Assembly (NCBI GenBank): GCA_024636975.1
Contig: JAGXGA010000053.1
Span: 140,167-204,166 of the forward strand
Source: Mariniphaga sp.
GTDB taxonomy: Bacteria > Bacteroidota > Bacteroidia > Bacteroidales > Prolixibacteraceae
Direction: 5' to 3'
Length of the DNA stretch: 64,000 bases
Under the pieces are notes generated by a model. The model was not told where the DNA came from. It saw only the letters and a program-made list of their open reading frames with translations, and searched no databases. The position numbers and the translations under genes are program-made. Below are positions 18,986 through 27,680 of the stretch, piece by piece (positions within the stretch are counted from its first letter, which is position 1; each line of letters begins with the position of its first letter).

Positions 18986-20089
18986 TTAACGGGCAGCCTT
19001 TTTAACAGATTTAGAAATGTACTTCCAATACTTTTTGTGAAATTTCAGGCTTTCTTTTCCGATTATAAGGTGGTAGGGCCGGGGATTGTCATCAGGGTGA
19101 AATTTATAAGCTTCCCGGCTCTCATAAAGGGCCGGAACCTCGGGGTGAAACTGTACGGAAAAAACGTGCGGATATCGGTTGTGGGCCAGACCTTCAATTA
19201 TTTTCCCGTCGAGTGAGTATGCTGTTACTTCAAGTCCTTTGCCCGTTTTTTCAACAGCCTGGTGATGACTGCTGTATACCAGAGGCCTGGTACGAGTATC
19301 TGTTTTTACTTTTTCACGGAAGAAGGGATGTTCTGTGAACCGGATGGAGTGGAAGTTGATGCCCATTAACTGCGAATCATTTGAAATTATCTGCCAGTAA
19401 TTACGGTGCATGTTTTCCTTTCCGGTTTCTACCACCTCCTCAGGAGTTTCAGTATCGTACACTTCAGAAGGAATGTCCTGGATGAGGGTGCCTCCGGTAG
19501 CTACATTCATGGTTTGAAGTCCTAAGCAAAAGCCTGTAACCAGGTAGTCGGGCTTTGATTCAAGGAAAGGTGTAAAATCTTCATTTTGAAATCCCCCAAG
19601 CAGGTGAAACAGGAATGTAGCTTCGAAATTATGACGCTCCGGGTCGGTTACCACCGAAAGGGTATTTGGTTCTCCATACATCGCGGGCTGAATGTCGGGA
19701 CCACCAAAGAAGAATATACCTGAAGAGTGATCAAACATAAATTTGAGTTCGGCCGATAGATCATGTTGATCAAACAGTTGGTCTTCATTTAAAGGTCCCC
19801 TTAATTCATGCAGGTAGAAATTATTTAAACCTTCTTCACGGATATACTCAATGGTTTCATCGAAATCGTAACGTTGGTTTTCATGGTAAACTCCCACAAA
19901 GTGCACCTTTCCGGAATTTAGTTTTAACAGTTTTTTTTCCGTGAGGAATTTTACCGTTTCGATGTTTCGTGCAGTTGGATTGGCCAATAAAATATATGTC
20001 TTGCTTTTATCGAAATTTCCCCTGAAAAAATCCTGTGCTGTTGAATTCAGCAAGAAAAAGAGCATTAAAACCGTTGCAACTGATCTCAT
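18986..20089 (-). CDS. Exported class-I glutamine-amidotransferase-like protein
   Basis: 367 aa with a signal peptide (MRSVATVLMLFFLLNSTAQ). The fold is that of class-I glutamine amidotransferases or peptidase C26: the nucleophile elbow is GFCLGLQTMN and the His-Glu pair is VQFHPEVP. The family includes gamma-glutamyl-GABA hydrolases, which are normally cytoplasmic. An exported relative suggests hydrolysis of gamma-glutamyl or peptide amide bonds in the periplasm. The substrate cannot be read from the sequence. The divergent prohibitin gene starts about 150 bp away. Confidence 0.75.
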   Translation of the reverse strand: MRSVATVLMLFFLLNSTAQDFFRGNFDKSKTYILLANPTARNIETVKFLTEKKLLKLNSGKVHFVGVYHENQRYDFDETIEYIREEGLNNFYLHELRGPLNEDQLFDQHDLSAELKFMFDHSSGIFFFGGPDIQPAMYGEPNTLSVVTDPERHNFEATFLFHLLGGFQNEDFTPFLESKPDYLVTGFCLGLQTMNVATGGTLIQDIPSEVYDTETPEEVVETGKENMHRNYWQIISNDSQLMGINFHSIRFTEHPFFREKVKTDTRTRPLVYSSHHQAVEKTGKGLEVTAYSLDGKIIEGLAHNRYPHVFSVQFHPEVPALYESREAYKFHPDDNPRPYHLIIGKESLKFHKKYWKYISKSVKKAAR

Positions 20090-20203
20090 TATTTTTGCAT
20101 ATTGTGTTTTTCAAAAATAGCATTTATTTACTTTTAATGTTACCGGCTTGTGCTGTTTGCCTTGAATTAATACACTTTAACTTCGTAAATCCCTTAATCT
20201 TTA

Positions 20204-20211
20204 TACTTTTG
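20204..20211 (+). promoter_or_regulatory. Possible -7 element of the prohibitin gene
   Basis: TACTTTTG matches TAnnTTTG. A good upstream TTTG at the usual spacing is not seen, so the call is tentative. Transcription would start close to the ATG at 20227 or 20236. Confidence 0.3.
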
Positions 20212-20235
20212 CAGGACAATTTAAATATGCTAAAT

Positions 20236-21054
20236 ATGAAATCCAATTTAAAAACATCCTACATCATTGTTGCGGTGGTGGTTGTACTTGTACTTGTCTT
20301 GTTTGGCGGCCGCATGTTTTTTATAATTGAAGCCGGTGAACGCGGAGTCGTATTCCGTCCCTACACTTCAGGCCTCGACACTGAGAACATATATGGAGAG
20401 GGCTTCCACATAATTGCACCCTGGAACAGGTTGTACGTATACAATGTAAGGGAACAACAGCGCGATGAAACAATGGATGTGCTCGATAAAAACGGGTTAT
20501 CAATCAGTACCGACATTACAGTAAGGTTCAATCCTACTTACGATAAAATCGGAAATTTGCACCAGCAATTTGGAGTAAATTACATAAATGTTCTTGTAAT
20601 TCCTGAGGTTCGTTCTACCGTGCGGCAGGTGGCAGGCCGTTTTTCTGCTGAAGAGATTTATTCCACAAAAAGGTCGGAAGTGGAACTGACCATTAAGGAT
20701 GAAACCAAAAAGGTGCTGGGTGAGAATTATATTGAGATGCGTGCATTGCTTATCCGGTCGATTAACCTTCCCGAGCAGATAAAGGGGGCAATCGAAAGTA
20801 AACTAAAGCAGGAGCAGGAAGCGCTGGCCTACCAGTACCGTTTGCAACGTGAGGAATCAGAAGCTGAACGTCGTCGCATTGAGGCCGAAGGGATTGCTGC
20901 ATTTAACCGGATTATAAATGCCAGTTTAACCGATGAAATTCTTAAACAACGAGGCATTGAGGCTACAATACAGCTGGCTGAATCACCCAATGCGAAAGTT
21001 ATTGTAATTGGAAGCACCAAAGAAGGATTGCCGCTGATATTAGGAAATAACTAA
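20236..21054 (+). CDS. Prohibitin/SPFH-domain membrane protein
   Basis: 272 aa from the ATG at 20236. An ATG at 20227 is equally possible, and longer upstream frames run through antisense sequence of the neighbour. One N-terminal membrane helix (about residues 8-30, Val/Leu-rich) is followed by the SPFH domain, with EAGERGVVFRPYTSG at the start. A charged coiled coil follows (about residues 190-235, LKQEQEALAYQYRLQREESEAE in part). Prohibitins form large ring complexes on the inner membrane and act as scaffolds, often with FtsH-type proteases. It is monocistronic. Confidence 0.9.
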   Translation: MKSNLKTSYIIVAVVVVLVLVLFGGRMFFIIEAGERGVVFRPYTSGLDTENIYGEGFHIIAPWNRLYVYNVREQQRDETMDVLDKNGLSISTDITVRFNPTYDKIGNLHQQFGVNYINVLVIPEVRSTVRQVAGRFSAEEIYSTKRSEVELTIKDETKKVLGENYIEMRALLIRSINLPEQIKGAIESKLKQEQEALAYQYRLQREESEAERRRIEAEGIAAFNRIINASLTDEILKQRGIEATIQLAESPNAKVIVIGSTKEGLPLILGNN

Positions 21055-21073
21055 TAGTGAATATAATCAAAAC

Positions 21074-21100
21074 AGGCTGGTTTTTACCGGCCTTTTTTTT
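21074..21100 (+). terminator. Terminator after the prohibitin gene
   Basis: AGGCTGGT (21074-21081) pairs with ACCGGCCT (21086-21093) with one mismatch, followed by a run of T. Confidence 0.75.
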
Positions 21101-21108
21101 ACTTAACC

Positions 21109-21591
21109 ATGCAAAAAATCAAGAACCCGTTTTCCCATGCGGGAAGTGATGTCTACAATTGCTTTGGATGCTCACCGGGAAATGCGTCAGGTTTGCATTT
21201 GGAGTTCTGGCTGGATGGGGAACAGCTGGTAGCTTTATGGGAACCACAAAAAGCATATGAAGGCTGGGTTGATATCCTTCATGGCGGGATTCAGGCTACC
21301 CTTATGGATGAAGCTGCTGCCTGGCTGGTTTTTGTAATTTTGAAAACTGCCGGTGTAACTACCGGATTAAATACCCGGTTTTTGAAACCTGCCAGCATTT
21401 CCAAAGGGCAAATAAAAATCAGGGCCACGCTTCTTTCAGTTGAAAAACGGGTGGCAAAAATCAAGTGCTCTCTGGAAGATGGTCATGGAGTGGTATGTGC
21501 AACTTCAGACATATCCTACTTCTGTTTTCCTGAAAATATAGCACGGGCTAAATACAATTACCCGGGAGTGGATGCTTTTTTAGGAAAATAG
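21109..21591 (+). CDS. PaaI/hotdog-fold thioesterase
   Basis: 160 aa. The hotdog signature HGGIQATLMDEAAAW (about residues 58-72) carries the HGG and the Asp that place it in the PaaI thioesterase group. CFGCSPGNASGLHL at the N-terminus is a common feature of the subgroup. It probably hydrolyses acyl- or aryl-CoA thioesters in the cytoplasm. The exact substrate is unknown. It lies just after the prohibitin terminator and is likely expressed alone. Confidence 0.87.
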   Translation: MQKIKNPFSHAGSDVYNCFGCSPGNASGLHLEFWLDGEQLVALWEPQKAYEGWVDILHGGIQATLMDEAAAWLVFVILKTAGVTTGLNTRFLKPASISKGQIKIRATLLSVEKRVAKIKCSLEDGHGVVCATSDISYFCFPENIARAKYNYPGVDAFLGK

Positions 21592-21669
21592 TAAATAGAG
21601 CATACCCTGCCTGCTGTCTGTTAGGGTGTTTAAATATGTAGTTTCGGATTTTTTCTTATATTGAATGAT

Positions 21670-21858
21670 TTAGTAATTATCATCTTCATCGGGGTCGTCG
21701 TATTGCGATGAGTAATCATCGAGTTCCTCATCATCGAACTCGTCATAAATGGAAAGCCTTCTTTTAGTGCTTTTGTCCCTTTTGGCAACTTGTTTTTTGG
21801 GTTTTCCTTCGAAGGTGTCTCCTTCAGTGTAATTTTTTTTGTTTACTTTCCGTTTCAT
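21670..21858 (-). CDS. Small charged hypothetical protein
   Basis: 62 aa from the ATG at 21858 (MKRKVNKKNY). An in-frame ATG at 21876 would add six residues. The N-terminal half is Lys/Arg-rich and the C-terminal half is extremely acidic (EFDDEELDDYSSQYDDPDED), so it is probably disordered. Similar bipolar small proteins are common and unassigned in Bacteroidota. Function unknown. Confidence 0.65.
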   Translation of the reverse strand: MKRKVNKKNYTEGDTFEGKPKKQVAKRDKSTKRRLSIYDEFDDEELDDYSSQYDDPDEDDNY

Positions 21859-22044
21859 TTTATAACATGCATTCAAATAATAATAGAATTCAAAATTTTA
21901 ATTGATTATACAAAGCCAAATTATAAAAAAATAACTTTACAAAAAAATAAAAAAAGATTCATTTTTTAGTTGTTTTTTTAAAATGCTTATTTTAATGCGG
22001 TTTCATGGTTTAAATAAACGAATTTTTAAGGATTTTTAATACCG

Positions 22045-24009
22045 GTGAATAATAAAAATACAGAAATATTTCATGTCTCAAAGGGTTATCAACCCATTGC
22101 ATTACAACTTGTTTTGCTGCATGCATTCTTCTTTCTGATTTTTACAGTTTCAGGGCAGCCGTCGAAGCGGATACAAAGAATGTTCGATGAGGCAAGGCAG
22201 TTTCATGCCCGGCAAAATTATGACCTTGCCATTGAAAGCAGCATTAAAATTCTGGAGCGTGATTCCACTTTTGTTGATGCCCATCTTCTTTTGGCAGATA
22301 TTTACCATGAAAAAGGAAATACTGCTTCTGAAATAATGCATCTTGGGAAAGCCGGCAGATATTCTGAAATGCCCCTGATACAGCTTCGTCTGGGCAATGC
22401 ATATTTTTCGACCGGTGCATATGAAAAGGCGCTCGACAGGTATCAAACCTACGTCAATTCGGGCCGGGTAAGTCCGGCTTTTCAACAGGAAGTGGAACGA
22501 AAACTGGAAAGTTGCCTTTTTGCCCTGGAGGCCATAAAGCATCCGGTTGAATTCAGACCTGAACAACTTCCCAACACAGTTAATTCCGAATATGATGAAT
22601 ACTGGCCGAGCCTGAGTATCGATCAGCAGCGGCTTGTTATTACGCGATTGATTACTGCGCCTGATAAGCAGCCACAGGAAGATTTTTATATGTCGGATTA
22701 CAGCGATGGTAACTGGAATGAAGCACAACCGGTAGCTGAAATCAATACGCCTGAAAATGAAGGGGCGCAGGCTTTGTCGGCTGACGGGAATTTACTGTTT
22801 TTCACTGTCTGTAACCGTCCGGGGGGCGCAGGAAGTTGCGATATATACTACTCGGTGCGCAGGGAAGGGCGGTGGAGTACCCCTGTAAATGCAGGAGGAG
22901 TTGTTAATTCGGCCTATTGGGAAGCACAGCCTTCGTTTTCGTCCGATGGACGCTATCTTTATTTTTCGAGTAACCGGACCGGAGGAAAAGGTATGCGTGA
23001 TATCTGGCGTGCCGAATTGCTGGGACGTGATCAGAATGGAAGATTATTGTGGGCTAAACCGGTTAACCTGGGCGACAGTATTAATACCCCCGGGAATGAA
23101 ACTTCTCCATTTATTCATGCCGGAAATCGTGATTTTTATTTTGCCTCTGATTACCATACCGGGATGGGTGGATTTGACCTTTTTTTATCGAAACTGGAGA
23201 ATGATTCGATGTTTTCTGGTCCACGGAACCTTGGTTATCCCATTAATACGTTCAACAACGAGCAGGGCCTGCATATCGGGGCCGACGGGCTGACTGCCTA
23301 TTTTTCTTCTGCGAGAGACAGCCTTACCGGACTGGATATTTATTCTTTCCCTGTGGATGAATCCATACGTCCGCATCCGGCCACTTATGTAAATGCCTTT
23401 GTATCGGATGCTGAAACAGGCAAGCCGGTGCAGGCACAAATCGATTTGCAGAACCTTGCTACCCTCGGAGAGAATGAACGTCATGAGGTAACCGATAGTC
23501 AGGGAGAAGTACTTTTATGCCTGCCTTCAGGGGAAAACTATGCCTTTTCGGTTTCAAAAGATGGTTACCTGTTTTATTCAAATGCATTCGACCTTAGGGA
23601 TGCCCGGCAGATTTACGATCCATATGAACTGCATATTGAACTTGAGCCGGTGAGTGTAGGAGCGGAGATGAATTTGTATAACATTTATTTTGAAACAGAT
23701 TCGTTCCGGATATTGCCTGAATCGGAACCTGAATTGCAGCAGCTGGTTGATTTTCTGCAGGCAAATCCAGCGCTTTCTGTCGAAGTGCAGGGGCATACCG
23801 ATGATACAGGCAGTGCGGAGCGGAATATGGATCTGTCGGATAAGCGGGCCCGTTCGGTAGTTGATTACCTTGTGGAGCATGGTGTAGCTAAAGACAGGTT
23901 GCAGTGGGCAGGTTACGGCGAAAGTCGCCCGGTTGCCGGCAACGATTCGGAAGAAGGCCGCCGCCAGAACCGGCGTACGACAATAAAGATACTGAAAGAC
24001 GGGCGGTAG
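22045..24009 (+). CDS. PorE-like TPR / PD40 propeller / CRD / OmpA protein
   Basis: 654 aa, GTG start. The order is: signal peptide (to about residue 38), TPRs (about 45-170), a PD40/WD40-like beta-propeller (about 190-440, with repeats such as DGRYLYFSSNRTGGKG), a carboxypeptidase-regulatory-like domain (about 450-530), and a C-terminal OmpA domain (about 545-654) with the peptidoglycan motif region GHTDDTGSAERNMDLSDKRA. This order matches PorE of the type IX secretion system, which anchors it to peptidoglycan. There is no lipobox Cys. Many Bacteroidota carry paralogues of this architecture, so the PorE role is only possible. Confidence 0.85.
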   Translation: MNNKNTEIFHVSKGYQPIALQLVLLHAFFFLIFTVSGQPSKRIQRMFDEARQFHARQNYDLAIESSIKILERDSTFVDAHLLLADIYHEKGNTASEIMHLGKAGRYSEMPLIQLRLGNAYFSTGAYEKALDRYQTYVNSGRVSPAFQQEVERKLESCLFALEAIKHPVEFRPEQLPNTVNSEYDEYWPSLSIDQQRLVITRLITAPDKQPQEDFYMSDYSDGNWNEAQPVAEINTPENEGAQALSADGNLLFFTVCNRPGGAGSCDIYYSVRREGRWSTPVNAGGVVNSAYWEAQPSFSSDGRYLYFSSNRTGGKGMRDIWRAELLGRDQNGRLLWAKPVNLGDSINTPGNETSPFIHAGNRDFYFASDYHTGMGGFDLFLSKLENDSMFSGPRNLGYPINTFNNEQGLHIGADGLTAYFSSARDSLTGLDIYSFPVDESIRPHPATYVNAFVSDAETGKPVQAQIDLQNLATLGENERHEVTDSQGEVLLCLPSGENYAFSVSKDGYLFYSNAFDLRDARQIYDPYELHIELEPVSVGAEMNLYNIYFETDSFRILPESEPELQQLVDFLQANPALSVEVQGHTDDTGSAERNMDLSDKRARSVVDYLVEHGVAKDRLQWAGYGESRPVAGNDSEEGRRQNRRTTIKILKDGR

Positions 24010-24101
24010 CTCTGGGAGACTTTGACTTTGTAAGTTAAAGATCAGGTATGCTTTCCTGCATAATAAGTTTCGGGTATCAATTAGTAATTAATTCTATTAA
24101 T

Positions 24102-24122
24102 GTCGGACTTGGAAAGTCCGAC
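24102..24122. repeat. Perfect 9-bp hairpin repeat
   Basis: GTCGGACTT pairs exactly with AAGTCCGAC across a GGA loop. It has no T-run, so it is more like a dispersed palindromic element than a terminator. Confidence 0.55.
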
Positions 24123-24459
24123 TCCCGTGGGTCCCAGCATTGTTTCAACATTTTTCGGTTAATTGGTTTTGATTACCCGAATCCCATCTATAAAGATAAA
24201 GATTCATTCTTGAGCCGGTTCCGTAGGTACCAAATATGGGTAGAACAGAGTGTCGTCCATTCAATGGAAGTTCCGTAGGAACGAAATACAATAGAATCAA
24301 TATTACGGTGCGTTGCACCTGCAATTATTTCGGAGGTAAAATCAGCTACAATCATTACTTTGCGCTGCACCTGTTTTGTACTAACGGGGTTTGGGAAGGA
24401 ATCCAGACGCAATCAACCACTATAATCCCACTCAAAGAGGGCAGTGTCTATATGAACAG

Positions 24460-24481
24460 ATTGCTTTGCTGCGTGCGCAAT
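24460..24481. repeat. Dispersed palindromic unit ATTGC...GCAAT
   Basis: ATTGC (24460-24464) and GCAAT (24477-24481) are inverted around a GC-rich core and followed by GACGG. A related unit in the opposite orientation is at 60026-60066. Confidence 0.45.
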
Positions 24482-24628
24482 GACGGCTCTGTTGATGCGT
24501 TAGGCAGACCCGTAATCAATCAAATAAGTAATTCCTATGGCTGCCAATTTTATTGGTCGGGCCATTAGAGGAACTGGCTACTGCCATATAACGCTGCCTG
24601 CTTTCTTGCCTTTGCATTTGCCTTCAAC

Positions 24629-25096
24629 TTACAAATCCGCACGTACCCGTTGCACTTCCTCCACTGTAACTTCACCTGCATCGTTTCCAAAACTTTGCCT
24701 AACGTAGGTAAGCACATCTGCTATTTCCTGATCGGAGAGGTGAGAATTGGGAGGCATTATGTTGTTGTAGGTAACTCCGTTCACTTCTATTTTTCCTGAT
24801 AATCCCTGGATGGTAACTTGGATCAGCCTTTTCTTATCGCCGTTTACCCATTCAGTTTTTGCAAGCGGAGGATACATTCCCGGCACTCCGGTACCGTTAG
24901 CCATATGGCATGCCAGGCAAACTGAATCAAATACTTTCTTGCCGGGATGAGCAGAGGCTGTGGCTGCTTTAGGTTGTGCCGGTTCAATTTCTGTATCGGG
25001 CAGTGTCTGCTTATCCACTTCTGAATCTTGTGTACTTCCACCGCAGCCGCTTAAAGTTGCAATGAGTATTGCAATAAAAAAAACGTTGATCTTCAT
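24629..25096 (-). CDS. Lipoprotein cytochrome c
   Basis: 155 aa. The lipobox is LSGCGG (Cys at about residue 18), followed by a disordered Pro/Ala-rich linker and a class-I cytochrome c domain from about residue 50. Heme is attached at CLACH (about residues 59-63). The distal Met is likely in NNIMPPNSHLSD. It is anchored to the membrane on the periplasmic side. It starts 10 bp after the sugar dehydrogenase gene ends, so it is the probable electron acceptor of that enzyme. Confidence 0.9.
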   Translation of the reverse strand: MKINVFFIAILIATLSGCGGSTQDSEVDKQTLPDTEIEPAQPKAATASAHPGKKVFDSVCLACHMANGTGVPGMYPPLAKTEWVNGDKKRLIQVTIQGLSGKIEVNGVTYNNIMPPNSHLSDQEIADVLTYVRQSFGNDAGEVTVEEVQRVRADL

Positions 25097-25106
25097 CTAA
25101 TAAAGT

Positions 25107-26378
25107 TTATGAATAAATAATACGCCAAATTTTTCCCTTGTTGCTGTCAACAACATAAAGCGATCCATCGGGGCCTTCCGACAGTCCGCAGGGCCTGTAT
25201 TCTGCATCGCCTGTGCTTTCAACTGTTTCCATACCAGCAAAGCCATCGGCAAACACTTCCCATTCACCCGAGGGGTTTGCACCATCGAAAGGCACAAATA
25301 CTACAAAAAAACCTGATTGAGGTTCCGGAGCCCTGTTCCATGAACCATGGAAGGCTATGAATGCTCCATTTTTATATTTCTCAGGAAACATATAGCCGGT
25401 ATAGAAGAGCAGATCGTTCGGGGCTATGTGACCGGGGAATGCCATAATGGGGTCTGTTTTATTTTCACACCGATCGGTAATTTCGCCATCGCCTCCATAT
25501 TCAGGTGCCAGTACTTTTTCCTCCCTGAACTGGTCGTAATAACAATAGGGCCAGCCAAAATCGGCACCTTCAGTTACCAGGAAAAACTCCTCAGCAGGAA
25601 GCTCAGCATTTTCTTTAGTTGTGTACAGATCAGGAAAAAACTGGTGCAACTGGTCGCGGCCATGCTGTACCACATACAATTCGTTCACATTGCTGTTCCA
25701 GCTGTTGGCAACGGCATGCCGTATGCCGGTTGCGTACCTCTCACCGTCGGTCATCTGATCCTGGTTCAGGGCATCGTCTTTAAACTTCCAGATTCCTCCT
25801 GCATATTCAAGGATAGGGCAGGGGTCCATACCCGGAGAGCCTTTGGTACGCATTTGCTCCATGCATGCATTGGCCGGAGCGCCTACTGTAACGAACATAT
25901 TTCCCTGTCCGTCGAATTCCATAGGTTTTGCTTCATGCTGTTGTTCTGTCGGAAATCCCCGGGCAATCATTTCCCAGTTACTTTCAGGAAGTAACTGACC
26001 ATCGGTGAGCGGATACCTTACTACTGCAGTATCGGCCCCGAAATAAAGGTAGCCTTTATGCAATTTAATCCCAGTACCAACATGTTCACCAGCATACTCA
26101 ATGATATCGGCTTTACCGTCACCTGTGGTGTCACGAAGGCAGGCGATGCCTTTATTTTCATCATGATCCCGGAGGGATACATAAATATCACCGTTTTCAT
26201 TTATATCAATATGCCTTCCGCGGCCAGTTTCTTCAGCTACTACAAGTGCTGAAAATCCTTCGGGCAAAGTCAATCCACCGTTGCCGGCATCCGCAGTCAG
26301 TGTATCTGTTTCTGATCTTTCCGGTTGTCCGCATGAAACGATAAATAAAATGAGGAATAAAGCGAGCAGATTTTTCAT
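25107..26378 (-). CDS. PQQ-type sugar/sorbosone dehydrogenase lipoprotein
   Basis: 423 aa from the ATG at 26378; an ATG at 26387 adds three residues. The lipobox is IVSCGQ. The body is a six-bladed beta-propeller of the soluble glucose/sorbosone dehydrogenase family, with typical DINENGDIYVSL and GPDGSLYVVDSNKGKIWRI stretches and the TGIRHAVANSW segment. Such enzymes oxidise sugars in the periplasm and pass electrons to a cytochrome c, here encoded next door. PQQ synthesis genes are not in the window. A divergent GntR regulator lies 127 bp away. Confidence 0.82.
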   Translation of the reverse strand: MKNLLALFLILFIVSCGQPERSETDTLTADAGNGGLTLPEGFSALVVAEETGRGRHIDINENGDIYVSLRDHDENKGIACLRDTTGDGKADIIEYAGEHVGTGIKLHKGYLYFGADTAVVRYPLTDGQLLPESNWEMIARGFPTEQQHEAKPMEFDGQGNMFVTVGAPANACMEQMRTKGSPGMDPCPILEYAGGIWKFKDDALNQDQMTDGERYATGIRHAVANSWNSNVNELYVVQHGRDQLHQFFPDLYTTKENAELPAEEFFLVTEGADFGWPYCYYDQFREEKVLAPEYGGDGEITDRCENKTDPIMAFPGHIAPNDLLFYTGYMFPEKYKNGAFIAFHGSWNRAPEPQSGFFVVFVPFDGANPSGEWEVFADGFAGMETVESTGDAEYRPCGLSEGPDGSLYVVDSNKGKIWRIIYS

Positions 26379-26457
26379 AGCAGGCATTTTTATTGTTTAG
26401 TCAATTGAACGCACCTGCCAACAAAAAGTTCAGTATTGTTTTAAAAAGTGAATCTGA

Positions 26458-26486
26458 TTGATTTATGAAAACACTTCTTAATTTTG
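26458..26486 (+). promoter_or_regulatory. Promoter of the GntR-type regulator
   Basis: TTG at 26458-26460 and TAATTTTG at 26479-26486 with an 18-base spacer. Transcription would start near 26493, only about 13 bases before the ATG at 26506. Confidence 0.4.
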
Positions 26487-26505
26487 CTGCTTATTCTTCA
26501 GGTTA

Positions 26506-27519
26506 ATGAACAGGAAAATTAAGATAAACCATCAGTCGGAGGTTCCAAAATACAGACAGGTTGTCGACCTAATTGTTTCCGATATTGAATCGGGAATATT
26601 TAAGCAGGGGCAGCGGATTCCTTCCATTAATGAAACAAGTGAGGAATTGCTCCTTTCGCGCGATACGGTGGAAAAGGCATACGTGCATTTAAAAAAGAAA
26701 GGCGTTTTATCATCGGTACGCGGAAAAGGGTACTATGTGCACCAGGTAGATGTTCAGAATAATATGCGTGTAGCACTGATTTTTAATAAACTGAGCAACT
26801 ATAAAAGAAACCTTTATTATTCATTCATTAAAATACTTGGAAGTAAAGCTGTGGTCGATGTATTTATATATAACTACGATCTGCAGCAATTTAAAGGCAT
26901 TATCGAAAACAATATTTCCAAGTACGATTATTATGTAATTCTTCCGCATTTTAAAAGCGAAGATGATGCGGTGGTACAAATGATTCAAACAATCCCTCGG
27001 GAAAAGGTTCTGCTGGTAGACAGGAATCTGCCGGCACTGAAGGATTATCCCATTGTTTACCAGGAATATGAGAAAGATATTCAATCTGCCTTGTCCGAAG
27101 GGATACATTTAATTCGCAAATACAAAAAGCTGAACCTGGTGTTTCCGTTCGACCAGTATTATTCGAAATACATTCTTCGCGGGTTTCAGATATTCTGCCA
27201 GGTAAATGAACTGGAATTTTCGGTAATCGATCAGCTTAGTGCAAATGATGTAAAACCGGGAGAAGCTTATGTAATCATTTCTGACGAGGACCTGTACCGT
27301 TTTATTAAATACTGCAGGGAAGAAAACTGGAAGCTGGGTACCGATTTGGGTGTAGTTGCATACAACGATAACCCCGTAAAGGAAATCCTGGAGGATGGTA
27401 TTACTACAATTACAACCAATCACGATGAAATCGGACGCATTGCCGCAGAAATGATTCTGACCAATAATTTTCAACGGATTAAAAGTCCTTTTGAATTTAT
27501 AAAGCGAAATTCATTATAA
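26506..27519 (+). CDS. GntR-family regulator with periplasmic-binding-protein-like sensor
   Basis: 337 aa. A winged HTH of the GntR type covers residues 1-76 (KYRQVVDLIVSDIESG, IPSINETSEELLLSRDTVEKA). The rest is a LacI/type-1 periplasmic-binding-like ligand domain, ending with ITTNHDEIGRIAAEMILTN. This GntR-LacI hybrid is common in Bacteroidota and controls sugar-use genes. Likely targets are the divergent dehydrogenase-cytochrome pair and/or the esterase and sulfatase downstream. The ligand is unknown, probably a sugar. Confidence 0.87.
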   Translation: MNRKIKINHQSEVPKYRQVVDLIVSDIESGIFKQGQRIPSINETSEELLLSRDTVEKAYVHLKKKGVLSSVRGKGYYVHQVDVQNNMRVALIFNKLSNYKRNLYYSFIKILGSKAVVDVFIYNYDLQQFKGIIENNISKYDYYVILPHFKSEDDAVVQMIQTIPREKVLLVDRNLPALKDYPIVYQEYEKDIQSALSEGIHLIRKYKKLNLVFPFDQYYSKYILRGFQIFCQVNELEFSVIDQLSANDVKPGEAYVIISDEDLYRFIKYCREENWKLGTDLGVVAYNDNPVKEILEDGITTITTNHDEIGRIAAEMILTNNFQRIKSPFEFIKRNSL

Positions 27520-27680
27520 TATTTAGTTTCTTCTAATTTACCCCAGACCATAGTGATTGGGTTTTCAAGATCATTTGCTATTATGCTGCCAGTATTGATA
27601 GATGCTTCTGTGGAAGGTGAAGTTGGAGGTCAATGATTTTTCTGTTAGATTTACCAGTAATAAACAATAAACCTGCAACA

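Larger units (their letters stand above)
24010..24628. repeat. Noncoding repeat-rich region
   Basis: 619 bases with no credible gene. It holds a perfect 9-base-pair hairpin (GTCGGACTT 24102-24110 with AAGTCCGAC 24114-24122), two related palindromic units built on TTCCGTAGG (about 24216-24236 and 24267-24287), GGTGC/GCACC at 24307-24319, an ATTGC...GCAAT unit at 24460-24481 and a CTTTGC-like tract at about 24600-24630. The mix looks like a graveyard of dispersed REP-like elements. Confidence 0.6.

Noticed and set aside
20035..20235. N-terminal extension of the prohibitin
   Set aside because: It would run through the antisense strand of the neighbouring gene and its promoter. The SPFH family starts at the later Met with a membrane helix.
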